Source: Aquilaria yunnanensis (lineage: Eukaryota > Streptophyta > Magnoliopsida > Malvales > Thymelaeaceae). From it: a stretch of 64,000 nt of DNA. The stretch spans positions 8,310,501 to 8,374,500 of the forward strand of contig CM077599.1 of the NCBI GenBank assembly GCA_039654915.1, given 5' to 3'. The notes under the pieces were generated by a model. It saw only the letters and a program-made list of their open reading frames with translations. It was not told the origin of the DNA and did not search any database. Position numbers and translations under genes: made by a program. This document shows positions 1 to 9,300 of the stretch, in pieces (positions within the stretch are counted from its first letter, which is position 1; each line of letters opens with the position of its first letter).

Positions 1-32
1 ATCACTAATTTCTTTCTTTGCCTCCTTCATCA

Positions 33-581
33 ATGGAGTCTTCTCTTTCCGCCTTACGAAAGTATTTTCCTTCCTTCCCAATAAATGTTCTTAAAAAGAT
101 TTATCAAGCTAGATGTGAACGATTCAGAGTATTTATGCACAAAGGCATCCCTGATAATGTGCGGTGGCTAATTGAAGCTAAGGTTCGTTCAGCTGGTGAA
201 GTTCCCGAAGCGTTCTTTCCCCGTATGCCCGGCTTTGGTAAAAGCGCTTATGCCAAAAAAAGAAGAGCAAAGAGGCTAGGCGTTTGTCATAATTGTGGAT
301 GGTGGATTTGCGGCAATAAATGTCGTTCTCCAGGAGTGATCACCAGAAATCGTAATGATAGAATAAAATTCATCAAGAATGGCTTGCGTAAGGAATCTCT
401 GGAAGATATTCGAGAGGTTCTTGAAGCGCATTCTTGCGGAATAGTGCAATTTGAGGTTGTTGGATTATGGATAATTTTCCAAAAAGAACGAGATCGTTAT
501 AGTCTTGGGAATCTGACTTTAAACGACCCAGTTTGCCAGTTTGTGAGAAAACTGGATGGGATGCAAATCACCGATTCATAG
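33..581 (+). CDS. Betaflexivirus-type cysteine-rich nucleic-acid-binding protein-like ORF
   Basis: This intact 182-residue ORF starts at the ATG at 33; an upstream in-frame TTG at 18 is not needed. Residues 68-117 carry the layout of the small cysteine-rich protein of carlaviruses and relatives: a G-x-S-x-YA motif, a basic stretch (KKRRAKR, residues 75-81), a four-cysteine zinc-finger-like cluster (C85, C88, C93, C97), then a PGV/I motif followed by an F-I-x-x-G segment. In known viruses such proteins bind nucleic acid and often suppress RNA silencing. Here the second half of the finger is tighter than usual (C-x2-C-x4-C-x3-C), and the N-terminal 67 and C-terminal 65 residues are not recognisable. 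No intron, frameshift or stop interrupts it. It lies in repeat-rich plant DNA just upstream of a LOG-like ORF on the same strand, and its own upstream region is outside the window. It could be an endogenised viral gene, a gene captured by a retrotransposon, or a chance resemblance of a plant zinc-finger protein. Family assignment is by eye only. Confidence 0.55.
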   Translation: MESSLSALRKYFPSFPINVLKKIYQARCERFRVFMHKGIPDNVRWLIEAKVRSAGEVPEAFFPRMPGFGKSAYAKKRRAKRLGVCHNCGWWICGNKCRSPGVITRNRNDRIKFIKNGLRKESLEDIREVLEAHSCGIVQFEVVGLWIIFQKERDRYSLGNLTLNDPVCQFVRKLDGMQITDS

Positions 582-629
582 AAAGCATTGAAGCCATTAC
601 TGGACGCAAAGCCAGTGAAAGACGAGGAT

Positions 630-1025
630 CAAAGTCACGATTACTGTACGTGCTAGCTGTCGCTTTTGGAAATTTTCCTCCCCTTTTGGTAATAATGTAT
701 CCACTCCTGACGTGAACCAAAGTCACGATTACTGTACGTGCTAGCTGTCGCTTTTGAAATCTTCCTCCCCTTTCGGCGATAATGTATCCACTCCTGACAT
801 GAGCCATAGTCACGATACTGTACATGCTAGCTGCCACTTTTTAAAATTTTCCTTCTCTTCCAACAATCACGTACCTACTCCTGACGTAAGCTACAGTAGT
901 GACTACTGTACATGCTAGCAGCTATTTTGAAAATTTTCCTCCTCTTTTAACGATAGTGTACCCATACCTGACCAGAGTCATACTCGTGACTACTGTGAAT
1001 AGCTAGCAATAATGTATCCATTCTT
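630..1025 (+). repeat. Tandem array of ~88-bp units with TGACG motifs
   Basis: About 4.5 diverged units begin near 630, 718, 805, 892 and 973. Each carries a GTCACGAT/TACTGTAC block, a GCTAGC block and a TCC-rich block ending in CTCCTGAC. The first junction holds TGACGTG (708) and the third TGACGTAAG (882-890), which matches the as-1 half-site known from caulimovirus promoters and bound by TGA bZIP factors. Identity falls from left to right. The array fills the gap between the two ORFs and ends about 35 bp before a TATA box, so an enhancer role for the LOG-like ORF is a reasonable inference. Confidence 0.75.
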
Positions 1026-1058
1026 GAAAATAAAATTATTGCCTTATCTCTTCATCTC

Positions 1059-1068
1059 TATAAATATA
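1059..1068 (+). promoter_or_regulatory. TATA box upstream of the LOG-like ORF
   Basis: TATAAATATA lies 31 bp before the ATG at 1099, just after the TGACG repeat array. A start site about 30 bp downstream would leave a leader of only about 10 nt, so either the leader is very short or transcription starts slightly earlier. Confidence 0.45.
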
Positions 1069-1098
1069 TCCTCTTTTCTCACAAGGGTAAGGATAGGA

Positions 1099-1728
1099 AT
1101 GGAGAAAACCCCAACTCGTAAATCCCGAAGTATTTGTGTATTTTCTGGGGCTTTTCCTGGAAAAGATGAAGAGTATTTAAAAGCAGCCAACCATTTGGGA
1201 AGAGTATTAGCTGAGCGAAAAATACATTTAGTTTATGGAGGAGGTAGTGTCGGATTAATGGGAGGTGTAGCATCAGCAGCATCTCTAGGAGGAAGTCAAG
1301 TTTTGGGCATTATCCCTGGACCTCTGAAATTTATTTCTGGGGGCACGATTGGAGAAGAATTAGTGGTTAAAAATTTGCAAGAGCGTGTGTTACAAATGCT
1401 TTTAAATGCTGATGCTTTTATCGCTCTACCAGGTGGTTTTGGCACATTGGGAGAAGTCTTTCAAATTGCTTCCATGGCCCAACTTAATTCGCATAAGAAA
1501 CCCATTGGGCTTTTAAATGTTAACAATTTCTTTACAGGTCTGATAGCTTTTATGGATTATGCTATGCAGAAGAATTTCATATCAAGAGTGGCACGGCGAA
1601 TCATAATATCCGCAACAACTGCTGAAGAATTGCTAGATAAAATACAAGCTTTTGTTCCTGAACCAGATCCAGCAATGATTCAGATAGACTGGACACGACA
1701 GTCTTTCCCGACCAGTTCACTCCCATAA
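1099..1728 (+). CDS. LOG: Intronless LOG-like cytokinin riboside 5'-monophosphate phosphoribohydrolase
   Basis: The 209-residue product belongs to the LOG (lysine-decarboxylase-like) family, which releases active cytokinin bases from their riboside monophosphates, usually in the cytosol or nucleus. Visible landmarks are an N-terminal CVFSGAFPGK strand-loop (13-22), the YGGGSVGLMG nucleotide loop (46-55) and the signature PGGFGTLGE (111-119) with the catalytic-type Glu119, preceded by Arg96 and Met100. The basic residue that normally follows that Arg is Val97 here. Length fits plant LOGs (about 210-220). I chose the ATG at 1099 over the one at 1012 because the upstream 29 codons lie across the TATA region and have no family match. 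Plant LOG genes usually have several introns; this copy has none, which points to a retrocopy. It is clearly diverged yet unbroken, so it may be under selection. It sits within repeat DNA ahead of a retrotransposon 3' end. Activity is uncertain because of the changed RK pair. Confidence 0.85.
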   Translation: MEKTPTRKSRSICVFSGAFPGKDEEYLKAANHLGRVLAERKIHLVYGGGSVGLMGGVASAASLGGSQVLGIIPGPLKFISGGTIGEELVVKNLQERVLQMLLNADAFIALPGGFGTLGEVFQIASMAQLNSHKKPIGLLNVNNFFTGLIAFMDYAMQKNFISRVARRIIISATTAEELLDKIQAFVPEPDPAMIQIDWTRQSFPTSSLP

Positions 1729-2247
1729 TGGTCATCTACTCACCCTGTTGAAGTATTGTGGAAGAAAGAAGCGATCTGATCCGTTTTTCTTGTCCTTTAG
1801 TTTTATTATCAGCATTTTCTTTCGCGTTTCAGTTTTTCTTTTCAGGGAATTTCTTTTTTTATAATATAGCTTCGTCCATGCTGATATTAAAACCATAGGA
1901 CAATGCCTTTAGGTTGGAATGGCTGAGTAAAGAGTAATTTTTATTACTCTTGAGACGCATCCTATTAGGTCTACTAGGCATAACATTTTGGGGTAGTTAA
2001 GCTTTAACCTTATTTGGATGACATATCTCACAAGGGAATCTATATTTACTGAAGAAAATATTAGATGAACCTTGGATATTGATTCCAAACATCCGTTCCC
2101 TTTACATAATTTGTCAGTGTTATTGTCATCATCAAGATTCACTCGTTTTATCGAAGCCTAATTCTTTGCGCTCGCCAATTATGAAAATTCACACTTTCGA
2201 AGAAAATTATTCCAATTTCAATTGCTTTCATATAAATTTCGCTCGAG
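1729..2247. other. Non-coding spacer between LOG-like ORF and minisatellite
   Basis: AT-rich sequence with a T-rich stretch at 1845-1865, suitable for 3'-end formation. I see no coding region. It leads without a clear boundary into the tandem array, as expected if it is the 3' untranslated part of the retroelement. Confidence 0.4.
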
Positions 2248-4118
2248 GTCCTAAGGAAAGCTCCTTAGCCTCAAAATCAATTTTCATCATCGGGGTTTTA
2301 AGGATGGAACTTTTGCCTCGAAAATAATCAATTTTCATCATCGGGGTTTTAAGGATAGAACCTTTGCCTCGAAAACAATCAATTTTCATCATCAGGATTT
2401 TAAGGATGGAACCTTTGCCTCGAAAATAATCAATTTTCATCATCAGGGTTTTAAGGATGGAACCTTTGCCTCGAAAATAATCAATTTTCATCATCGGGGT
2501 TTTAAGGATGGAACCTTTGCCTCAAAAAGAATCAATTTTCATCGCCGGGGTTTTAAGGATGGAACCTTTGCCTCGAAAACAACCAATTTTCATCAATCCG
2601 GGGTTTTAAGGATGGAACCTTTGCCTCGAAAACAATTAATTTTCATCATCGGGGTTTTAAGGATGGAACCTTTGCCTCGAAAATAATCAATTTTCATCAT
2701 CGAGGTTTTAAGGATGGAACCTTTACCTCGACATCAATCAATCAATCCGAGGTTTTAAGGATGGAACCTTTGCCTCGAAAACAATCAATTTTCATCATCG
2801 GGGTTTTAAGGATGGAACCTTTGCCTCGAAAATAATCAATTTTCATCATCGAGGTTTTAAGGATGGAACCTTTACCTCGACATCAATCAATCAATCCGAG
2901 GTTTTAAGGATGGAACCTTTGCCTCGAAAACAATCAATTTTCATCATCGGGGTTTTAAGGATGGAACCTTTGCCTCGAAAACAATCAATTTTCATCAATT
3001 CGGGGTTTTAAGGATGGAACCTTTGCCTCGAAAACAATCAATTTTCATCATCGGGGTTTTAAGGATGGAACCTTTGCCTCGAAAACAATCAATCAATTCG
3101 AGGCTTTAAGGATGGAACCTTTACCTCGACATCAATCAATCAATTCGAGGTTTTAAGGATGGAACCTTTACCTCGACATCAATCAATCAATCCGGGGTTT
3201 TAAGGATGGAACCTTTGCCTCGAGATCAATCAATCAATCCGAGGTTTTAAGGATGGAACCTTTGCCTCGAGATCAATCAATCAATCCGGGGTTTTAAGGA
3301 TGGAACCTTTGCCTCGAGATCAATTATCAATCCGAGGTTTTAAGGATGGAACCTTTGCCTCGACATCAATCAATCAATTCGAGGTTTTAAGGATGGAACC
3401 TTTACCTCGACATCAATCAATCAATCCGGGGTTTTAAGGATGGAACCTTTGCCTCGAGATCAATCAATCAATCCGAGGTTTTAAGGATAGAACCTTTGCC
3501 TCGAGATCAATCAATCAATCCGGGGTTTTAAGGATGGAACCTTTGCCTCGAGATCAATTATCAATCCGAGGTTTTAAGGATGGAACCTTTGCCTCGACAT
3601 CAACCAATCAATCCAAGGTTTTAAGGATGGAACCTTTGCCTCGACATCAATCAATCGATTCGAGGTTTTAAGGATGGAACCTTTGCCTCGAGATCAATCA
3701 ATCAATCCGAGGTTTTAAGGATAGAACCTTTGCCTTGAGATCAATCAATCAATCCGGGGTTTTAAGGATGGAACCTTTGCCTCGAGATCAATTATCAATC
3801 CGAGGTTTTAAGGATGGAACCTTTGCCTCGACATCAATCAATCAATTCGAGGTTTTAAGGATGGAACCTTTGCCTCGAGATCAATCAATCAATCCGAGGT
3901 TTTAAGGATAGAACCTTTGCCTCGAGATCAATCAATCAATCCGAGGTTTTAAGGATAGAACCTTTGCCTCGAGATCAATCAATCAATCCGGGGTTTTAAG
4001 GATGGAACCTTTGCCTCGAGATCAATCAATCAATCCGAGGTTTTAAGGATAGAACCTTTGCCTCGAGATCAATCAATCAATCCGAGGTTTTAAGGATGGA
4101 ACCTTTGCCTCGAAAACA
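2248..4118. repeat. Minisatellite of 47-51 bp hairpin-prone units
   Basis: Roughly 38 head-to-tail units share the core GGTTTTAAGGATGGAACC followed by TTTGCCTCGA. A 51-bp form with a TCAATTTTCATCATC spacer dominates the left part and a 47-bp form with an ATCAATCAATCAATC spacer the right part; a higher-order repeat mixing both is seen around 2700-2920. In most units GAGG pairs with CCTC and AAGG with CCTT, so each unit could fold as a small hairpin. Arrays of this kind are known in the hypervariable 3' region of Tat/Ogre retrotransposons and can seed satellites. The ORF readable on the minus strand (2228-2494) is a translation of repeats. Confidence 0.95.
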
Positions 4119-4365
4119 AATAATCAATCAATCAGTCCATCTTACAACGATAGGAGCTTTCCTATCGTTAGAGGTTCTAAGGACATTTCCTTAACCTAAA
4201 ACAAACAATCAATCCATCAGTCCATCTTACAACGATAGGAGCTTTCCTATCGTTAGAGGTTCTAAGGACCTTTCCTTAACCTCAAACAAATAATCAATCA
4301 ATCAGTCCATCTTACAACAATAGGAGCTTTCCTATCGTTAGAGGTTTTAAGGACCTTTCCTTAAA
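4119..4365. repeat. Three ~84-bp tandem repeats with a perfect 10-bp palindrome
   Basis: Three units start near 4119, 4204 and 4288. Each holds AACGATAGGA-GCT-TTCCTATCGTT, a near-perfect hairpin, followed by a second dyad built from GAGGTTCTAAGG and CCTTAACCTC. The second dyad is clearly related to the core of the preceding minisatellite, so the two arrays probably share an origin. The third copy has one change in the first arm. Confidence 0.85.
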
Positions 4366-4461
4366 CCTTACTGTTTGGGCGGCGAGAACATTCTCAATGC
4401 CTACCTAAGCCGGACGAAATTTGGTAACGACTTTGCATACATCATGTCCCATGAAGCATGC

Positions 4462-4474
4462 AAAGGGGGGCAGC
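4462..4474 (+). other. Polypurine tract of the LTR retrotransposon
   Basis: AAAGGGGGG followed by CAGC lies directly before the TGTTGACA start of the LTR. A G-rich purine run at this place primes plus-strand DNA synthesis in LTR retrotransposons and fixes the element's orientation as left to right, with its internal region to the left of 4462. Just before it, CCGGACGAAATTTGG (about 4412) is nearly the reverse complement of the LTR sequence at about 4483. Confidence 0.75.
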
Positions 4475-6961
4475 TGTTGACACCCAATTTCGTCCGGGTG
4501 TTTTAAAATTTTGAAAAAAATTTTATTAAAAAAAATTAATTTAAAAAAAAAAAATATATTACTATTATTATTAAAAAAAATTTAATTAGTTTAAAATATA
4601 TTTTTGTTTTGTGAAAATTTGATTTAAAATGATATATGTGTGAATATGTGTATGTTTGAAATAAAATAAAATTTCATGAAAAAATGACAAAAAATTAAAA
4701 GTTTGAGGTAAAAATGACAAAATTGAGAAGTTTCGGAAAAAATTGACAAATTCTAAAAGTTCCAGGAGCATTTGGTAGTTTGTCACATAAAATTTTGAGC
4801 CTGCCGACGTTTTTGGCTCAAATTGACAGAAAACGACAAAATTGTCAAAATCAGAAGCTTCAGGAACTTATCCTGAGGCTGAGAGACGTAAAGGACTAAA
4901 ATTGTCATTTTACCAATTTAAGAGATAAGTTTGAAATTTTTTATTAATTTATCCATCAACAGTTCAGCTAAACTTCCTCTATAAATAGCCCCCCAAATTT
5001 TGTGCTGAACACAGAGAAAAATAGAAAGAAAAGCTTAGAGCTCCGTTTTTAAAATAGAAAAAATTACAGCCTTAGTCCCTAGCTCTCCTTCCTTTCCTCA
5101 GAAAATCTCAAAACTTTTCATTTTGACGATTAAGCCATCTTCTTCCCCCCGTCGCGCGCCCTCTGTTTCCATTTCTCAGAATTCAGAATTTAAAATCAAG
5201 GGTACAACTCTCATTTAATCCTTCATCTTTTCAATTTCTTTCACTTTGGTCACTAACTTTGTATTTTATTCTTGCAGAATTAATTACTAACCCTTTTAAT
5301 TTTTACTTGTTTGTTTATTATTTGTTTTTACTAACCCCTTTTTTTTATTGTTGTTATTAACTTACTAACAACTAACTTTTAATACTATTATTGTTACTAA
5401 CCTTTTAATTTTTGCATTATTACTAACTTTTATAATTGTTGTTAACAATTAATTAACTTTTATTTATTGTTGTTAATTAATTTAATTAATTTGGCTAACT
5501 TTTTATTTATTGTTGTTAATTAATTTAATTAATTTGGCTAACTTTTTATTATTGTTGTTAATTAATTAATTTAATTAACTTGGCTAACTTTTTATTATTG
5601 TTGTTAATTAATTAATTTAATTAACTTGGCTAACTTTTTGTTATTGTTGTTAATTAATTAATTTAATTAACTTGACTAAATTTTTATTATTGTTGTTTAA
5701 CAATTAATTTAATTAACTTTGCTAACATTTATTATTATTTTTAAAGTGGATGGCCAAAAAGCCCCACTTTATTATTATTAATTTTTTTTCTTTATATAAT
5801 TTTTTTATTTAATTCACCTTTACCCTTTACTAATTAATAAATAAATGAAAATTAAAAGAAGATTATTTTGTAATTAATTATTAAGGCTAATAAAAATCAT
5901 TTTTAAAAAAGCCAATTATTTTTATTTTTATATACATGTTTTTAATTCTTTAAAGATAACAAAAAGTTAAAATTAATTTTAATAGTTATTTTTATCCAGT
6001 AAAAATAATAAAAAAATAAAAATAAAACCTGTTTAAAAAAAAATACATGAAAATTAAGACTTTATATTTTACTGATTTATTTAAAATATAACTTTTAAAT
6101 CCACTAAAATAATAAATATTTTTCATTAAACAAGAAAACAAAAAGAAAATTAAAACAAGATAAGAAAAAGATAAGAAAGACAAGAAAAAGAAAAGAAAAG
6201 AAAGATAAGAAAAAGATAAGAAAGATAAGAAAAAGAAAAGAAAGAAAAGAAAGAAAAGAAAGGAAAGATTAAATCAAAAAGAAAAGAAAAATATAAGAAA
6301 GAAAAGAGAGAAAAGAAAAGAAAGAAAATAAAAAATAAAATTTTTTTATCTAAAAATTCTATAACAAAAAGAATTACGAATTAGTAATTAAACTAATAAT
6401 TAATTCCATAAAAGTAATAATTATATAACTAACAATAAATTAAATTTAATTTCCATATCCGGATGATCCGGCAGGATCTACGGGTTGGAAAATATCAAAC
6501 TTTTTAAAATAAATAAATTAAATAAAAAGATAAAAAAAATCCATATTTTTACAATATGGATAAAATTGTTTAAAATTTCACCAAATTTCGTGTCCAAATG
6601 ACTCGGCAGAGTCCATGGTTCGGAATCAAAATCTTCCGTGTCCAAATGACTCGGCAGAGTCCATGGTTCGGAAGTATAAAATTTTATACAAATTAACTTA
6701 AAAATCCACATTTCGATTAATTCAGTTAAAAATTCTAGATTGAAAATTAACTGAAATTTATTTAAAAGCAAAGTGAAACAAAATTAAAATCAACTAAGGT
6801 GCCAATTTTGGGCGCTATAACAAAGTTGTTTTAGCGTAACCGTACTCCCGATCCCCGAACTCTCGCAGACCAATTTTAAGGTGACCAATCGACCTAAGAA
6901 AACTGATTGGTGGCGACTCCCGAAAACGGCCCGCACGTTGCCACACCAATGTGTCGTGCAC
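4475..6961 (+). mobile_element. 3' LTR of a Tat/Ogre-like Ty3 retrotransposon
   Basis: The LTR begins TGTTGACACCC right after the polypurine tract and ends near the ...GTGTCGTGCA at 6961, about 2.49 kb. It holds a TATA box (4980), AT-rich 55-bp tandem repeats with a TTGTTGTTAATTAATT core (about 5455-5725), a long GA-rich purine stretch (about 6130-6330), two 49-bp repeats around ACTCGGCAGAGTCCATGG (from 6589 and 6638) and a conserved 3' end with TTGGTGGCGACTCCCGA. The preceding minisatellite and LTR length suggest the Tat/Ogre lineage of Ty3 elements; no pol domain is in the window to prove it. The TSD cannot be checked because the 5' LTR is outside. A decayed second copy lies at 42592-43967. 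Confidence 0.8.
4980..4988 (+). promoter_or_regulatory. TATA box of the LTR promoter
   Basis: TATAAATAG about 505 bp into the LTR, followed some 30 bp later by a plausible start region (GAACACAGAG). It divides U3 from R/U5. Confidence 0.6.
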
Positions 6962-7140
6962 ATTGATAATTTGACCATTGAAAAATAGCTAATTTACCAA
7001 CGTGTTGAACTGTTGATAAATTACTAACGCGTTTAGCCGTTGGTAAATTTAATTTTTTTTTTCCAACGGCCTAACGTGTTGGTAATTACCAACAGTCAAG
7101 CCATTGGTAATTTGGCCGTTGGAAAAATCAATTTTTTTAG
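6962..7140. repeat. Block of TTACCAACG / CGTTGGTAA inverted motifs
   Basis: Several copies of TTACCAAC and its complement, mixed with CCGTTGG, occur in both orientations just outside the LTR. Such alternating short motifs look like the subterminal region of a CACTA-type transposon, but no terminal CACTA or coding region is visible. Confidence 0.35.
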
Positions 7141-8573
7141 TACTAAAATTAAATGGCTAGATTAACTCGTGAAAAGTTATAAAGTTAGAAAGCCAACATA
7201 AATTGAGTTCAAGTTAAGAAACTAACTGGGATGAATTAGACAAGCCTTAGTGTAATTAGGGCGTAAAAGATCCGTAAAAGATTTTATCCTTTAATGGATG
7301 CGCGTATGGCCCCCGCGTAAGGTAGGGTCATGAGTGTAATCCTCACTTGTATCATAATTCTTGATATCATATTATTATTGAATATTTTAGGATTGATTAC
7401 ATTTTTCCTCTGAGATTTAACCCTAATTCACATATCTTTGTGTATGCGTTTTCAATTCCAATAAAGGAGAACTATCTTGTATTTACAATAGGAAACAGAA
7501 TGATAATTCATCTTATTCATTTACCTAAAAAATATTAAACAATTTAAATTAATTTAATGGCAGTTTTCGTATAATTTAAATTAAATTTTGAAAATTGATA
7601 TTAAACAATGTGAATAAAAAATGGATAAGTGTAGGTTTTCAAACCTGGGGGATGAAAGTAAATATGGTATCAAATCCTAGGAGGAAAAGTGTATATAGAC
7701 ACGCTGAGCCATTTCAATATAAAATGTCCTACATTATTTTTTAAAACTTTCCCTTAAATATATATCCAGCCTTGAGTTCCGGCCCGTGGGAATCATTCTA
7801 GTTGAATGTATGAGGTTTATATGTTTAAAATTTCCGTTGAATGCAACAGATCACTAAAATATGATAAACTTGATACAAAAAAAGTAGGTTAGCTAATTAG
7901 TTAATTAATTAATTAAACATGGAAGTTCCTTGCCATTAGGTTTTGTTAATTAATTAATTGGGACACACACATATATATACAGGGGCCTAATTGCCATTAG
8001 GTTTTGTATATGAGAGTCAAAGATAGAGCTAACCACCATAGATTGATGTTCATGGTTGGTGGTATTTGTCATGAATCAGGAAGGCCGATTTTGATTTTCG
8101 ATCTAACTAAATACTATTCACGTGTTGAGATTGTACCCAAATTTAACTTATATGAAAGACGATAAGGAAGTGAGAAGTATTAACTTAAATCATTGATTTT
8201 TCTAAAATCATGCATGCAGATGCACTTGCTAAACTAATATTCGTCGATCGCCATCTTATCTCACTGTTATTGTAGCATTAATACTCTGTTTCTCTAGTTC
8301 GCTTTTTTTTTTTTTTTTAATTTTGAGATGGATAGAAACAAATTTCAAGTCGTCTAAAGCAACAGCATGATGAGCTAAAATATAACATACTGATGAGGCA
8401 AAACTACTAATGAGAAGTGATCTAAAGACTCCTCATAAGGGTGCCAATACTTAAGAGCAATCAATTAAAATAGTAATATTATACAAAGAAAGTGATGAAA
8501 TGGTGCATAGAAATAAGTTTTCTCTATTTTTTAGAATATTGAGATATCATTTACTATATCTACAAAAACGGGT
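7141..8573. other. AT-rich intergenic DNA without recognisable gene
   Basis: No coding region seen. A phrase around TTGCCATTAGGTTTTGT occurs twice (7932 and 7991), with ATTAATTAATTAA blocks between. The sequence at 7230-7430 could be an old LTR or SINE remnant, but I cannot support a class. Confidence 0.3.
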
Positions 8574-9300
8574 AAAATCCAATTTTGGTCCCTCAACTAT
8601 TTGGTTTATCCTAAAGTGGTCCCTTAACTCTAAAAGTGACTATTAGAGTCTCTTAACTCAAGCAATGTATCCAATTTGAGTCTCATTCGTTATTTTAGGC
8701 ACTATTTCTAACGGAAAATGTGTAGATGGCACTTAATACCTCCTGCTTGGTCCCACAATGCCATTTGGCATACTCTTTCATGACAATAAATAATAAAACT
8801 GGGAGTATAATAAATCTTAGACTAGAATTGACAAAACATATATCTTTAGGGACTTAAAGGGCTAATTAACCCAATCTTCTTTAATCTTCTCTTCTCAACG
8901 AGTGTCGCCGCCACCACTTGCCGCGATGGCGATTTAAAGCCCTATAGCAAAGTCACCACACTCAATTGCCAAAATGGTGCCCTGCACTCAAGACGGTGAT
9001 GTTGTGGTGGTGGCAATAAGGGAGGTTGAAGTGGTCGATGCCCTGGTTGGTGGTGATGGTGAGGTAGAGCAATGAAAAATGGATAATGTTGGTAGTGACC
9101 AGGGCTTTGTCGAAAGAGAGGATGGGTTGGATGGCATGAGCATGGTGGGGGAGGAACTAGGAGAAAAAGAGATGAGACTCTTTGGCTTTAAGGAATTGGT
9201 ATTTGGAGGAGTAGTAGAAGTCGTCACTGAAAAGAGCAATGACATGCAGCATTTTGAAGACCAATGCTTGAGTAAGAAATTAGGGGAGGGTCAGCCATAA
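8574..9300. mobile_element. Truncated MULE-type element end with GC-rich interior
   Basis: 8574-8745 is a phrase-like terminal sequence (GGTCCCTCAACT, GTGGTCCCTTAACTC, GAGTCTCTTAACTC) that recurs in diverged form at 30475-30660. It is followed by unusually GC-rich DNA (8890-9260), possibly captured from a gene. The ORFs in that GC-rich part are short and unrecognisable. No matching right end was found, so the element is truncated or very diverged. Confidence 0.4.

Noticed and set aside
2228..2494. Minus-strand ORF with a repeated MMKIDYFRGKGSILKT motif
   Set aside because: It is the translation of 51-bp minisatellite units; the unit length is a multiple of three by chance, and later 47-bp units break the frame.
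2248..4118. CRISPR-like direct repeats
   Set aside because: Units are contiguous and the spacers are themselves repeated; this is plant minisatellite DNA before a polypurine tract.
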